Below, one piece after another: positions 51,444 through 61,259 of a stretch of 64,000 nucleotides of DNA. Below the pieces are notes generated by a model. That model was not told the origin of the DNA and searched no databases. It saw only the letters and a program-made list of their open reading frames with translations. Numbering within the stretch: position 1 is the stretch's first letter; the number at the start of each line of letters is the position of its first letter. The DNA comes from an uncultured Pelagibacteraceae bacterium (GTDB lineage Bacteria > Pseudomonadota > Alphaproteobacteria > Pelagibacterales > Pelagibacteraceae): positions 124,001-188,000 of the forward strand of contig CACONH010000001.1 in assembly GCA_902628495.1 (NCBI GenBank), in the 5' to 3' direction. The translations under genes and the position numbers were made by a program.

Positions 51444-52034
51444 ATGAGTTATAGCTTTGAATACATAGACATAATACTTTTGGCCATGATTGCAGGTTTC
51501 ATATTTTTGAGACTAAGAGGCATTCTAGGTAAAAAATCTGGATTTGAAGAAGACATTGCTCAAAGTTTTCCACACGAATTTCCAAATGTAAATCCAGTCA
51601 AAAAAGCAAACTTTGACGTCTTTGATGAAAAAGCTAAAACAGAATTTTTATCAGGTGCAAAAATTGCGTATGAGAATATAATAACTGATTTTTCAAAAGG
51701 TAATTTAAAGGGCATTAAAAACCTTTTAGAAAAAAATGTATTCAAACAATTTGAGGCAGCAATAAACGAAAGAGAAAAACAAGGCAATAAATCCGAAACA
51801 ACTTTTATAGGAATAAATTCAGCAGAAATTAAAAATCACGAGAGAAATGGAAATTTTCTTGAAGTTACTGTGGATTTCGTTAGTGAAATTATTTCATGTG
51901 TTAAAGATAAAAATTCTAAAATAATAGCCGGAGATCCAGAAAAAGTAAAAAAAGTTTACGATACCTGGAAATTTTCTAAAAACGTGAAATCAAGTGATCC
52001 AAATTGGGCTTTGATTGAGACAAACATTAATTGA
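51444..52034 (+). CDS. Tim44-like domain protein
   Basis: One N-terminal transmembrane helix (IDIILLAMIAGFIFLRLRGILG) then a Tim44-like domain (about 60-190) with FLSGAKIAYENIITDFSKGNLKGIKNLLEKNVFKQFEAAI. Alphaproteobacterial relatives (TimA) are the likely ancestors of the mitochondrial import subunit; their bacterial role is in envelope or translocase function. 196 residues. Divergent from fxsA across 58 bases and overlapping the Smr gene by 4. Confidence 0.9.
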   Translation: MSYSFEYIDIILLAMIAGFIFLRLRGILGKKSGFEEDIAQSFPHEFPNVNPVKKANFDVFDEKAKTEFLSGAKIAYENIITDFSKGNLKGIKNLLEKNVFKQFEAAINEREKQGNKSETTFIGINSAEIKNHERNGNFLEVTVDFVSEIISCVKDKNSKIIAGDPEKVKKVYDTWKFSKNVKSSDPNWALIETNIN

Positions 52035-52444
52035 ATAAAAAGTTATCCAAAAAAGATCTAAAAGTTTGGAAAAACTTTATTGAAGGAAAAGAGAAGCTTT
52101 ACAACAAAGATAATATTAATAAAGACACTAAATTTAAAAAAAAAGAATCAACAATAGATCTTCATGGTTTTTCTCTAGACCAAGCTAATAGCAAAATTGA
52201 AAAATTTATAACAAGTTGCTTTGAAAAAAAAATTGAAAAGTTGAAAATAATTACTGGAAAAGGACTACGATCTAAAGTTGAGCAGAATCCTTATCAATCA
52301 AAAGATTTGGGCATTTTGAAATATTCAGTTCCTGAATTTATTAAATCTAACTCAGAATTAATGAGGATTATAAAAAAAATTGAGGATAATACTGAAAATA
52401 AAAATTCAGGTTTCTTTACTCTATTTTTAAAAATTAAAGAATAA
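52031..52444 (+). CDS. Smr-domain protein
   Basis: Starts at TTG overlapping the Tim44-like stop. Smr domain from about residue 40: [21 protein letters not shown] (the LDLHG motif), then [12 protein letters not shown] (TGKG motif) and a C-terminal GFFTLFLKI strand. Smr proteins are nucleases or nucleic-acid binders; catalytic status here is unknown. In related genomes a lytic transglycosylase MltA gene lies between timA and smr; it is absent here. Overlaps hslU by 11 bases. Confidence 0.85.
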   Translation: MNKKLSKKDLKVWKNFIEGKEKLYNKDNINKDTKFKKKESTIDLHGFSLDQANSKIEKFITSCFEKKIEKLKIITGKGLRSKVEQNPYQSKDLGILKYSVPEFIKSNSELMRIIKKIEDNTENKNSGFFTLFLKIKE

Positions 52445-53798
52445 ATTTTGACAAATCATTATCTTTAACTAGCTGCCCAAGATTCTCTTTAACATATTCA
52501 GAATCTATTACAATTTTTTCTCCAGATCTGTCAGTTGCTGTAAAACTAATTTCGTCAAGAATTCTCTCGATTATCGTATGAAGTCTTCTGGCACCAATAT
52601 TTTCTACAGATGAGTTAACCTCTGTTGCAAGATTTGCAATGGTCTCAATGCCATCTTCAGAGAATTCAAGGTCTACATTTTCTGTTTTAAGCAATGCTTG
52701 GTATTGTTTGATTAAACTATTATCTGGTTCTTTTAGAATTCTTTTAAAGTCCTCACTTGTAAGTGCATCTAATTCTACTCTAATTGGCAATCTACCTTGA
52801 AGCTCAGGCAATAAGTCTGATGGTTTCGCTAATTGAAATGCTCCAGATGCAATAAACAAAATGTGATCAGTTTTAATAGGTCCATATTTCGTGCTAACCG
52901 TTGTGCCCTCAATTAATGGAAGCAAGTCTCTTTGAACACCTTCTCGTGAAACATCTCCACCAACTCTATCTGTTCTTCCAGAGATTTTATCTATTTCATC
53001 TAAGAAAACTATGCCATTGTTCTCAGTTACATTTTTTGCTGATTTTATAATTTTGTCTTGCTCGATTAATTTATCTGCTTCTTCATTAAGTAAAATTTCA
53101 TGGGATTCTTTAACAGTCATTTTTTTCTTTTTTGTCTTACCACCCATCGATTTACCTAACATCTCACCAATATTTATCATTCCAATGTTAGCGCCAGGCA
53201 TTCCTGGAATTTCAAAACTTGGCATATTGTTAGATTCGTTTGTTGCAATTTCAATTTCATTATCATCTAAATCTCCATCTCTTAATCTTTTTCTAAAACT
53301 CTCTCTTGTTGCAACAGACGCTTTATTTCCAACTAAAGCATCTAATACTCTTTCCTCTGCTAATTTTTGGGCTTTAGCATGAACCTCTTTTCTTTTTTTA
53401 ACTTTTTCCATTGCTATAGCTATTTCAAGCAAATCTCTGATAATTTGTTCTACGTCTCTTCCTACATATCCAACCTCAGTAAATCTTGTAGCTTCAACTT
53501 TTACAAAAGGTGCCTCAGCTAACTTTGATAATCTTCTAGATATTTCTGTTTTACCAACTCCTGTTGGACCAATCATTAAAATATTTTTGGGAAGTACTTC
53601 ATCTCGCATATCTCCTGTTAAGGCTTGTCTTCTCCACCTATTTCTTAATGCTATAGCTACAGCTCTTTTAGCTTTATTTTGACCAACAACATATCTATCT
53701 AATTCAGAGACAATTTCTCTTGGTGACAATGAATCTATGTAATTTTGTTTTTTTTCGTCAGTTTTCTTTGGAAATTTTTTTACGTTTGATTTCTCCAT
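52434..53798 (-). CDS. hslU: ATP-dependent protease ATPase subunit HslU
   Basis: Unfolds substrates for the HslV peptidase. [33 protein letters not shown] at the N-terminus, Walker [17 protein letters not shown] near residue 75, I domain (about 120-250), Walker [12 protein letters not shown], sensor regions and the C-terminal [12 protein letters not shown] that inserts into HslV. 454 residues. One base overlap with hslV upstream. Confidence 0.98.
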   Translation of the reverse strand: MEKSNVKKFPKKTDEKKQNYIDSLSPREIVSELDRYVVGQNKAKRAVAIALRNRWRRQALTGDMRDEVLPKNILMIGPTGVGKTEISRRLSKLAEAPFVKVEATRFTEVGYVGRDVEQIIRDLLEIAIAMEKVKKRKEVHAKAQKLAEERVLDALVGNKASVATRESFRKRLRDGDLDDNEIEIATNESNNMPSFEIPGMPGANIGMINIGEMLGKSMGGKTKKKKMTVKESHEILLNEEADKLIEQDKIIKSAKNVTENNGIVFLDEIDKISGRTDRVGGDVSREGVQRDLLPLIEGTTVSTKYGPIKTDHILFIASGAFQLAKPSDLLPELQGRLPIRVELDALTSEDFKRILKEPDNSLIKQYQALLKTENVDLEFSEDGIETIANLATEVNSSVENIGARRLHTIIERILDEISFTATDRSGEKIVIDSEYVKENLGQLVKDNDLSKFIL

Positions 53799-54313
53799 TA
53801 AATTTTCTCTACTCTAATGTTATTATTTGTAAATACACATATATCAGCTGCAACTTGTATAGCTTTTTTTGCAACTTCTTCTGCTTTTAATTCTGTATCC
53901 ATTAAAACTTTTGCAGCTGCTAAAGCATAATTTCCACCTGAACCAATTCCAATGACATCTCCTTCAGGCTCTAAAACGTCTCCAGTTCCTGAAATAATAA
54001 AACTTTTTTCTTTATCGCCAATCGCCATAAGAGCTTCTAATCTTCTTAAGTATTTATCTGTTCTCCAATCTTTAGCTAATTCAACAGCAGCTCTTGTTAA
54101 ATTTCCTGCATGCTTTTCTAGTTTAGCCTCTAATCTTTCAAACAAAGTTAATGCATCTGCTGTGGATCCAGCAAACCCAGCGATCACATTTCGTTTCTCA
54201 ATTTTACGAACTTTGTTGGCATTACTTTTGATCACTGTATTTCCCATACTTACTTGACCATCGCTTGCCACAACTACGTCATTATTTTTTCTTACTAGTA
54301 CTATCGTTGTCAT
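53798..54313 (-). CDS. hslV: ATP-dependent protease peptidase subunit HslV
   Basis: Proteasome-like threonine peptidase. [22 protein letters not shown] exposes the catalytic Thr after removal of Met; the Lys of the active site is in [16 protein letters not shown]. 171 residues. The start has no leader to speak of: a sigma-32-like -10 lies 7 bases before the ATG. First gene of the hslVU operon, divergent from hisB. Confidence 0.97.
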   Translation of the reverse strand: MTTIVLVRKNNDVVVASDGQVSMGNTVIKSNANKVRKIEKRNVIAGFAGSTADALTLFERLEAKLEKHAGNLTRAAVELAKDWRTDKYLRRLEALMAIGDKEKSFIISGTGDVLEPEGDVIGIGSGGNYALAAAKVLMDTELKAEEVAKKAIQVAADICVFTNNNIRVEKI

Positions 54314-54320
54314 TTTAGTT

Positions 54321-54348
54321 AAATGGATATTAATTTTAAATGTTCAAG
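54321..54348 (-). promoter_or_regulatory. Candidate sigma-32 promoter of hslVU
   Basis: On the minus strand CTTGAA begins at 54348 and CCATTTA at 54326, giving CTTG-N18-CCATTT, the same layout as at grpE and dnaK and a good fit to the RpoH consensus. The -10 is 7 bases before the hslV ATG, so the transcript should be leaderless or nearly so. Confidence 0.7.
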
Positions 54349-54403
54349 TGGTAAATTAACTGTTATTGATATCAATAGATAATGCATATATATCTAAAGT
54401 AAT

Positions 54404-54994
54404 ATGAAGCGAAAAGCAGAGATAAGTCGAAAAACTAAGGAAACCAAAATTGATGTAGCTATAAATATCGATGGTAAAGGCAAGTTTAAAATAGACACTG
54501 GTATTGGTTTTCTGGACCACATGTTAGAACAACTATCAAAGCACTCTTCAATTGATTTAAAAGTAAAAGCCAAAGGCGATACGCATATTGATCTTCATCA
54601 CACAACTGAGGATACAGGTATTGCAATTGGTGAATGTTTAAAAAAAGCATCAAAAAAATTTTTAGGTATAAAAAGATATGCTCATGCAATGATTCCAATG
54701 GATGAAACTTTAACAAGAGTTGCCTTAGATGTTTCAAATAGACCATACTTAATTTGGAAAGTTGATTTAAAGGTAGAAAAGTTAGGTGAAATGGATACTG
54801 AATTATTTAAAGAGTGGTTCCAAGCATTTTCACAAGCAGCAGGTATCACGCTACACATAGAAAATCTATATGGTGATAATAGTCATCATAAAGTGGAGTC
54901 TTGTTTTAAAGGATTAGCAAGATCTTTAAGAAGTGCACTTGAAATTGATCCACGAAATAAGAACGTAATACCATCGACTAAGGGTTCTTTATAA
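54404..54994 (+). CDS. hisB: Imidazoleglycerol-phosphate dehydratase
   Basis: Histidine pathway step 6. Metal-binding repeats [14 protein letters not shown] and [19 protein letters not shown] near residues 30-75 and [16 protein letters not shown] near 165. 196 residues, monofunctional (no phosphatase domain as in Escherichia). Heads hisB-hisH-hisA-hisF-hisE; hisG, hisD, hisC and hisI are not in the window. Confidence 0.97.
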   Translation: MKRKAEISRKTKETKIDVAINIDGKGKFKIDTGIGFLDHMLEQLSKHSSIDLKVKAKGDTHIDLHHTTEDTGIAIGECLKKASKKFLGIKRYAHAMIPMDETLTRVALDVSNRPYLIWKVDLKVEKLGEMDTELFKEWFQAFSQAAGITLHIENLYGDNSHHKVESCFKGLARSLRSALEIDPRNKNVIPSTKGSL

Positions 54995-55000
54995 GAATTA

Positions 55001-55627
55001 ATGAACGTAACAATTGTTGATTACAAATCAGGGAATATAAGTTCCGTTATAAATTCATTCAAAGAAGTAGCTAAAGATAAAGTTAAAATTGAAGTCACTG
55101 CTGATTTTAAAAAAATAAAATCAAGCGACAAGGTTGTATTGCCAGGGCAAGGCTCCTTCAAGAGTTGTATTAATGCTTTAAATACAATTAATGGCCTTGT
55201 TGAAACTTTAAATGATTTTGCCATAAACAACAAAAAACCATTACTTGGAATTTGTGTAGGCTTACAAATGTTCGCAGATATTGGATACGAGGAAACAGAA
55301 ACAAAGGGGTTAGGTTGGATACCTGGAAAAGTTACAAAGATAGATAATCAAAATGGAAAATACAAATTACCTCACATAGGTTGGAATGAAATTAATATTA
55401 TGAAAGACAGCAAAATTTTCAAAGATATAAAAGATAAATCACATATGTACTTTGTACATAGTTATGAATTTATACCTAATGATAAAAATACTATTTCTGC
55501 AACAACAAATTATTCTTCGAGCCACGTCTGTGCTATAGAAATGGAAAATATATTTGGCACCCAATTTCATCCAGAAAAAAGTGATAAAGTAGGATTAAAG
55601 ATAATTAATAATTTTATAAATTTATAA
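55001..55627 (+). CDS. hisH: Imidazole glycerol phosphate synthase glutaminase subunit HisH
   Basis: Class I amidotransferase that supplies ammonia to HisF. VVLPGQGSFKSC oxyanion region, LLGICVGLQMFAD with the nucleophile Cys near residue 84, and the His-Glu pair in GTQFHPEKSDKVG near 190. 208 residues, complete. Followed directly by hisA. Confidence 0.97.
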   Translation: MNVTIVDYKSGNISSVINSFKEVAKDKVKIEVTADFKKIKSSDKVVLPGQGSFKSCINALNTINGLVETLNDFAINNKKPLLGICVGLQMFADIGYEETETKGLGWIPGKVTKIDNQNGKYKLPHIGWNEINIMKDSKIFKDIKDKSHMYFVHSYEFIPNDKNTISATTNYSSSHVCAIEMENIFGTQFHPEKSDKVGLKIINNFINL

Positions 55628-56344
55628 ATGAAAATATTCCCAGCCATAGATATTAAAGATAAAAAATGTGTACGCTTAATTAAGGGTGATTTTGACAATA
55701 AAACAGAATACAAAAATTCACCTGTAGATCAGGCTAATATTTATAAGAACCACGGCTTTAAAAATCTACACATTGTTGATTTAGATGGAGCTTTAACTGG
55801 AGAAACAATTAACGCAGATATTATTCAAGAAATAGTAAAAAACTCTAATCTTAAGGTAGAGATAGGTGGAGGTATTAGAAATTTTAATAGTATACAAAAA
55901 TATATTGGTGCTGGTGTTGATAAAGTAATTTTAGGAAGTGCTGCAATCAAAGATAAAAAATTTTTAAAAGAAGCGTGTGAAAAATTTCCAGGAAAGATTG
56001 CTCTTGGTTTAGATGCAAAGGACGGTAAACTTTCGGTGTCTGGATGGAAAGAAAGCTCAAATAAATCTATTTTAGATTTTCTAAAAGAAGTAAATGATTA
56101 TGGTGTGAGTAGGTTAATTTTTACAGATATTAATAGAGATGGAACTAAAGAAAGCCCAAATTTTGATGAAACATCAAAAGTTGCAAGTGTTTCTAGTTGT
56201 CCAGTTATTATCTCTGGTGGGGTTTCATCTATTAGAGATATTAAAAAGGCGAAGAGTTTGAAAAATATTGAAGGTATAATAGTTGGTAAAGCTATTTATG
56301 ATGGTGATATTAAACTGGAGGAGTTAGTAAAAGAGGATGCTTAA
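55628..56344 (+). CDS. hisA: ProFAR isomerase HisA
   Basis: (beta/alpha)8 isomerase of the histidine pathway. [19 protein letters not shown] at the N-terminus with the catalytic Asp, [23 protein letters not shown] with the second Asp, and [13 protein letters not shown]. 238 residues. Starts on the base after hisH ends and overlaps hisF by 8 bases. Confidence 0.97.
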   Translation: MKIFPAIDIKDKKCVRLIKGDFDNKTEYKNSPVDQANIYKNHGFKNLHIVDLDGALTGETINADIIQEIVKNSNLKVEIGGGIRNFNSIQKYIGAGVDKVILGSAAIKDKKFLKEACEKFPGKIALGLDAKDGKLSVSGWKESSNKSILDFLKEVNDYGVSRLIFTDINRDGTKESPNFDETSKVASVSSCPVIISGGVSSIRDIKKAKSLKNIEGIIVGKAIYDGDIKLEELVKEDA

Positions 56345-57092
56345 AAATCGAATTATACCTTGTTTAGACGTTAAAAATGGACGTGTTGTAAAAGGTATTA
56401 ACTTCGTCGACTTAAAGGATGCAGGCGATCCAGTCGAGCAAGCAAAAATCTATAGTGATGGTGGAGCAGATGAAATTTGCTTTTTAGATATTACTGCTTC
56501 AAACGAAAATAGAGACACAATCTACGAAGTAGTAGAAAAAACTTCGAAAAAATGTTTTGTTCCTTTAACAGTTGGTGGCGGAATAAGGAGTATAGAAGAT
56601 ATCAATAAGTTACTTAATTGTGGTGCTGATAAAGTTTCGATTAATACTGCGGCAGTTCAAAATTCAAAAGTAGTTGCCGACAGTTCAAAAAAATTTGGAT
56701 CACAATGTATTGTAGTTGCTATAGATGCTAAACAATATGGAAAAAAATGGGAAATATTTACCCATGGTGGAAGAAATAGCACAGGCATAGATGCTATTGA
56801 ATACGCAAAAAAAATGGAAGAGTGTGGTGCTGGAGAGTTACTTGTTACCTCTATGGACAGAGATGGGACTCAAGTTGGTTATGATATTAAATTAATGTCT
56901 AAAATATCATCCATGGTAAATATACCAGTAATTGCATCTGGAGGAGTTGGCAATCTTAATCATTTGTTAGAGGGGATTAAATTAGGAGGAGCAAGTGCTG
57001 TTCTTGCAGCGTCAATATTCCATTATGGAAAACACTCAATAAAAGAAGCAAAGGAATATTTGGATTCAAAAGGGATTCCTGTTAGAATTTAG
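56337..57092 (+). CDS. hisF: Imidazole glycerol phosphate synthase cyclase subunit HisF
   Basis: Cyclase partner of His[20 protein letters not shown] with the catalytic Asp at residue 10, [34 protein letters not shown] with the second Asp near 130-170, and [11 protein letters not shown]. 251 residues. hisE begins 1 base after its stop. Confidence 0.98.
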   Translation: MLKNRIIPCLDVKNGRVVKGINFVDLKDAGDPVEQAKIYSDGGADEICFLDITASNENRDTIYEVVEKTSKKCFVPLTVGGGIRSIEDINKLLNCGADKVSINTAAVQNSKVVADSSKKFGSQCIVVAIDAKQYGKKWEIFTHGGRNSTGIDAIEYAKKMEECGAGELLVTSMDRDGTQVGYDIKLMSKISSMVNIPVIASGGVGNLNHLLEGIKLGGASAVLAASIFHYGKHSIKEAKEYLDSKGIPVRI

Positions 57093-57093
57093 A

Positions 57094-57366
57094 ATGCTCA
57101 ATGTCTTAGAGGATCTGATTAATCTTGCAAGAACAAGAAAAAAAAATCCAATTAAAGATTCATATACAAATAAATTATTAAAAGATAAAAATTTAAGTAA
57201 AGAAAAAGTTTTAGAAGAAATCAATGAACTTATTGAATCTGTAGACAAAAATAGTAATAAAATTCACGAGGCTGCAGATGTTTTGTACCATTTAATCATA
57301 TATTTAGAATCTAATGATATCAAAATTGAAGACATAATGTCTGAACTAAAAAGTAGAAAAAAATAG
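57094..57366 (+). CDS. hisE: Phosphoribosyl-ATP pyrophosphatase
   Basis: Histidine step 2, all-alpha MazG-like fold. VLEDLINLARTRKKNPIKDSYTNKLL and VLEEINELIESVDKNSNKIHEAADVLYHLIIYLE carry the Glu/Asp metal ligands (EE--E and EAAD). 90 residues, slightly short. Separate from HisI, as in most alphaproteobacteria. Confidence 0.93.
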   Translation: MLNVLEDLINLARTRKKNPIKDSYTNKLLKDKNLSKEKVLEEINELIESVDKNSNKIHEAADVLYHLIIYLESNDIKIEDIMSELKSRKK

Positions 57367-57371
57367 TAACT

Positions 57372-57716
57372 ATGAGAATAACAAAAATTATATTCCTTAC
57401 TATTTTAGGATTTGTTATTTATAAAGGATATGTTGCATTTACAGAATTTGAAATCGGTGTAGGAGATAGAGTAGCTATACTTGAAGAAAGCGCAGGAGTT
57501 GAGAGAGAAGATGAGGTTATAGGATTGATGATGTATCTAGGAGACCCTCCACAATTAAAAGAACATTTGTACACTAAAAATAAATCTAAATGTTTAGAAA
57601 TGAAGCAAATCGCAGAGGAAACTTCGTTTGCTTATTATGAGTGTGCCAGAGTTGAGGCAGTATTAGTTGGTAAGAAAATCGTAAGTATTATTAACGAACT
57701 TGAAATATTAGAATGA
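57372..57716 (+). CDS. Small N-terminally anchored protein of unknown function
   Basis: 114 residues with one hydrophobic segment (about 4-20), then a soluble part rich in Glu with two Cys residues (C74 and C91). It follows hisE by 5 bases and overlaps the HIT gene by 4, so it is likely cotranscribed. The family is not recognised. The N-terminus could be a signal peptide or an anchor. Confidence 0.6.
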   Translation: MRITKIIFLTILGFVIYKGYVAFTEFEIGVGDRVAILEESAGVEREDEVIGLMMYLGDPPQLKEHLYTKNKSKCLEMKQIAEETSFAYYECARVEAVLVGKKIVSIINELEILE

Positions 57717-58078
57717 TTTACGATGATAATAACATATTTGCAAAAATTTTAAGAGGTGAAATACCCTGTGAAAAAATTTATGAAGATGAATATGTTTTAT
57801 CTTTTTACGACATTAATCCTCAAAAAAAAATTCATGCATTAGTAATACCAAAAGGTAAATATATTGATTTAGATGATTTTGCGTCTAAAGCTTCAGAAAA
57901 AGAGATTTCAGGATTGATAAAAGGAATAAATTTAGTTGCACAAAAATTGCAAATTTCATCTGATACGGGAAAAGGTTATCGAGCTTTGGCAAATATAAGT
58001 GAAAACGGTGGACAAGAAGTACCTCACTTACATTTTCATCTTTTTGGCGGTGAAAAAGTTGGTAAAATGGTCGAATGA
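57713..58078 (+). CDS. HIT-family nucleotide-binding protein (HinT-like)
   Basis: Histidine-triad hydrolase of purine phosphoramidates. The triad is PHLHFHLFGG near residue 107; the opening NIFAKILRGEIPCEKIYEDEYVLSFYDINPQKKIHALVIPKGKY is characteristic of HinT. 121 residues. Follows the his operon, a frequent arrangement in alphaproteobacteria. Confidence 0.95.
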   Translation: MIYDDNNIFAKILRGEIPCEKIYEDEYVLSFYDINPQKKIHALVIPKGKYIDLDDFASKASEKEISGLIKGINLVAQKLQISSDTGKGYRALANISENGGQEVPHLHFHLFGGEKVGKMVE

Positions 58079-58584
58079 TGATTCCTGTTCAAAGAAACTT
58101 TCTAGAACTAAAAGACTTAAAAAATCTCAAAACCAATTCAATAAATGAAAAAAAATACCTAGTAAAAAAAATTAAACCTGATTTTCAATTGAATAAATTT
58201 TTTTATAAACAAGTTGGGAAAAAACATAGATGGATAGATAGACTAAGCTGGTCAGATGTAAAATGGATAAATTATATTTCAAATAAAAACCTTGAGACTT
58301 ATATTATTAGTGAATCTGAAGAATTAGCGGGTTTCTTTGAATTATTATATAATCCAGAATTAAAAGAAACTGAAATTTCTTATTTTGGTTTGCTAGAGGA
58401 ATATATTGGAAAAGGAATTGGTGGCTACGCTCTAAGTGTAGCAATAAAAAAGTCTTTTGAAAAAAACATTAAAAGAGTTTGGCTTCACACATGTACTTTG
58501 GATCATCCTAATGCTTTAAAAAATTATATAGCAAGAGGGATGACAGTATTTAAAAAAGAAAATATCAATATACTAGATAGCTAA
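58075..58584 (+). CDS. GNAT-family N-acetyltransferase
   Basis: Acetyl-CoA-dependent transferase. Core motif with YIGKGIGGYALSVAIKKSF (the Q/R-x-x-G-x-G/A loop) near residue 121 and a C-terminal motif VWLHTCTLDHPNALKNYIARGM. 169 residues. Similar genes follow the HIT gene in other alphaproteobacteria. Substrate unknown. Its stop interlocks with lolA at CTAA. Confidence 0.85.
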   Translation: MMIPVQRNFLELKDLKNLKTNSINEKKYLVKKIKPDFQLNKFFYKQVGKKHRWIDRLSWSDVKWINYISNKNLETYIISESEELAGFFELLYNPELKETEISYFGLLEEYIGKGIGGYALSVAIKKSFEKNIKRVWLHTCTLDHPNALKNYIARGMTVFKKENINILDS

Positions 58585-59132
58585 TTATATTTACTTGTAT
58601 TAAATAAATTTTCATCAATAATTTTATTCACTTCTTGAATGTATATTTCAGTAGACACAGAATTGTTATAAATATCTGTAGTTTTCCAACCTTTAAGGTA
58701 TAGTTTTTCCCTATCAAAAAAAACTTTTATATCTAAATTTTGATAATTTAAATCAATAAATAAATTATCATTTTCTGTATTAACATTTTTAACTTTAAGT
58801 TGGTCAATTAAAAATTTTTTATCTAAGACTCTATAAAACAATGTATTTTTTAATTTGTAAAAGTTTGAGATATCTGAATTATTATTTTTGATTATTAGAT
58901 TTTTTCCATCAGAAATAAGAATTTTATTAGAATTATCATATTTACAATTAATTTTTCTATTAAATACTAAAATACAATTTCCAGTTTCTTTTTTCTTATT
59001 AATTTTTTGAATAAATTTAAAAGTATAATTATTTGATTTTTCTAAAGTTTTGACTACTTCTTTTGTTATATCTGAATTTGCTTTAGAGATTATTAAAAAT
59101 AAAAATAAAAAAGATATTAAAACGAATCTCAT
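58581..59132 (-). CDS. lolA: Outer-membrane lipoprotein carrier LolA
   Basis: Periplasmic chaperone that ferries lipoproteins. Signal peptide (1-20), then an unclosed beta-barrel pattern: VVKTLEKSNNYTFKFIQKI, GNCILVFNRKINCKYDN, NLIIKNNNSDISNFYKLKNT. 183 residues, mature ~165. Two Cys (in GNCILVF and INCKYD) form a possible disulfide. Divergent in sequence; the ftsK-lolA order supports it. Starts one base into the end of ftsK. Confidence 0.82.
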   Translation of the reverse strand: MRFVLISFLFLFLIISKANSDITKEVVKTLEKSNNYTFKFIQKINKKKETGNCILVFNRKINCKYDNSNKILISDGKNLIIKNNNSDISNFYKLKNTLFYRVLDKKFLIDQLKVKNVNTENDNLFIDLNYQNLDIKVFFDREKLYLKGWKTTDIYNNSVSTEIYIQEVNKIIDENLFNTSKYN

Positions 59133-61201
59133 TAGAGAACTTCTCTTTTGCCGACATGATTTGCCTTGCTTACTACTCCCTTTTCCTCCATTACATCAAT
59201 TATTCTAGCTGCTCTGTTGTAACCAATTTGCAGTTTTCGTTGTAGAAATGATGTTGAGGCTTTTCCCTCGGACTTAACAATATTCAATGCAGTTTCATAT
59301 AATTCATCTAATTGATCACTGTTCTCGCCATCAGATAAATTTTTTTCATCTTTATCAGATAGATTTAATATTTCATCGACATATTCTGGTTCACCCTGAG
59401 ACCTCAAAAAATTATTAATCTTTTCAATTTCATTTTCAGACACAAAAGGAGCGTGAATTCTAGTTATTCGGTTTGCAGAGGACATATATAACATGTCGCC
59501 TTTACCTAAAAGTTGTTCTGCACCTTGTTCACCTAGTATAGTTCTACTATCTATCTTTGAGGAAACTTGAAAAGATACTCTTGTTGGAAAATTTGCTTTA
59601 ATGGTTCCGGTTATAACATCAACACTTGGTCTCTGAGTAGCCATTATTATATGTATTCCTGCTGCTCTAGCCATTTGTGATAGTTTTTGAATGTAACTTT
59701 CGATCTCTTTACCTGCGACCAACATTAAATCTGACATTTCATCAACTATGACAACAATATATGGCATAGGGAATTTATGTTTAGAATTATATCCTCCAAT
59801 ATTTCTAACACCAACCTTTGTCATTAATTTGTACCTATTTTCCATTTCTTTAACTACCCAACCTAAAACCGTTGCGGCTTTTTTAGCTTCAGTGATTACT
59901 GGACATAAAAGGTGTGGAATCCCTTCATAGGTTGAAAGCTCAAGCATTTTAGGATCGATCAATATAAATTTACATAAATCTGGTTTATGTCTGTACAAAA
60001 GAGAAAGAAGAATAGTATTTATACATACTGATTTACCTGAGCCTGTAGTGCCCGCAATTAGCAAGTGAGGCATTGCTGATAAGTCACTGACTATAGGTTG
60101 GCCAGAAATACTTTTTCCGAGCGCTATAGGTAAAATTAAATCTTTGTTGTTAAACTTTGAACTGCTCAAAATTTCTCTTAATAACACGTTATCCCTTTCT
60201 AAATTTGGCAATTCGATACCAATAGAACTTGACCCCGGGATAACCGAAATTCTTGCAGACTCCGAACTTGTATTTCTAGCTATATCATCAGATAAATTTA
60301 CAATTTTCGAAACTTTAACACCAGCTGCAGGCTCAAACTCATTTAATGTCACAACCGGTCCTGAGCTAATTTTTTTAATTTTTCCCTCTACACCAAAATC
60401 TAAAAGTATCTTTTCAAGAAAATCCTCATTTATGTTACTTCTTAAATTATTTTTTTTATTTTTTATTTTAGGTTGTTCCAGTAATTCAAGTTTTGGTAAA
60501 CTAAATATTTTTTTATGATTATCTTTTATTTCACTTTTTTCCTCAAAAGAGAAAGTTTCTTGAATATTATCGTTGTTAACCAAAACTTCTTTTTCGATTT
60601 TTTGACTTTGTTCCTGACCAATCGTTTTTTTGGTTTTAAAAATTTTTTTGAAAAAAGATAGCCAAATTAATTTAAAATTAATACTTATAAGAAATAAAAA
60701 AATGAATAGCAATATTTGCAAATAATACGATAATTCAGTGTTAAAATTTACAATTTTAAAAAATATTTTATTGTAGAAGTAGTTTCCAACAAAACCTCCA
60801 TTTCCATTTATTATTAGAAAAAAAGCATCTGTATAAAATTGTGTCAGAAAAATAGTTCCAACAATCGAATAACAAACAATGTAAAATAAACTACTAAAAA
60901 TATGTGCTAAATTTTTTTGATAAATTATAGATACTGACAGAAATATTAAAGTTATTGGTAAAAAATAAGATACTAGACCAATAGACTGAAATAAAAAATC
61001 AGCCCCAACACTTCCATTTATGCCTAAAATATTATTTATCTCTTGATTTTCTGGGTAAATAAAATTTGGATCATTAGGACTATAACTAATTAAGGCTATT
61101 AATAAAAGAACTGAGACTATTAGTATTAAAATCCCACTAAGTTCAATTAATCTTTTTAGCGCGAAATCCTTAACTTTTTCAATACTATTTTTAATATTCA
61201 T
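59132..61201 (-). CDS. ftsK: DNA translocase FtsK
   Basis: Pumps DNA at the septum and activates XerCD. Four N-terminal transmembrane segments (about 20-170), a short linker (about 190-250), then the motor: LIAGTTGSGKSVCINTILLSLLYR Walker A near residue 395, VVIVDEMSDLMLVAGKE Walker B, and the winged-helix gamma domain at the C-terminus (KASTSFLQRKLQIGYNRAARIIDVMEEKGVV). 689 residues; the linker is much shorter than in Escherichia. Confidence 0.97.
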   Translation of the reverse strand: MNIKNSIEKVKDFALKRLIELSGILILIVSVLLLIALISYSPNDPNFIYPENQEINNILGINGSVGADFLFQSIGLVSYFLPITLIFLSVSIIYQKNLAHIFSSLFYIVCYSIVGTIFLTQFYTDAFFLIINGNGGFVGNYFYNKIFFKIVNFNTELSYYLQILLFIFLFLISINFKLIWLSFFKKIFKTKKTIGQEQSQKIEKEVLVNNDNIQETFSFEEKSEIKDNHKKIFSLPKLELLEQPKIKNKKNNLRSNINEDFLEKILLDFGVEGKIKKISSGPVVTLNEFEPAAGVKVSKIVNLSDDIARNTSSESARISVIPGSSSIGIELPNLERDNVLLREILSSSKFNNKDLILPIALGKSISGQPIVSDLSAMPHLLIAGTTGSGKSVCINTILLSLLYRHKPDLCKFILIDPKMLELSTYEGIPHLLCPVITEAKKAATVLGWVVKEMENRYKLMTKVGVRNIGGYNSKHKFPMPYIVVIVDEMSDLMLVAGKEIESYIQKLSQMARAAGIHIIMATQRPSVDVITGTIKANFPTRVSFQVSSKIDSRTILGEQGAEQLLGKGDMLYMSSANRITRIHAPFVSENEIEKINNFLRSQGEPEYVDEILNLSDKDEKNLSDGENSDQLDELYETALNIVKSEGKASTSFLQRKLQIGYNRAARIIDVMEEKGVVSKANHVGKREVL

Positions 61202-61259
61202 AAAGAATCAAATTTATCACTTTGTATCATTTAATATTTATTGTTAAAATTAAAAAAAA

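Noticed and set aside
53011-53382. 123-residue plus-strand ORF
   Set aside because: Antisense shadow of hslU; low-complexity hydrophobic translation.
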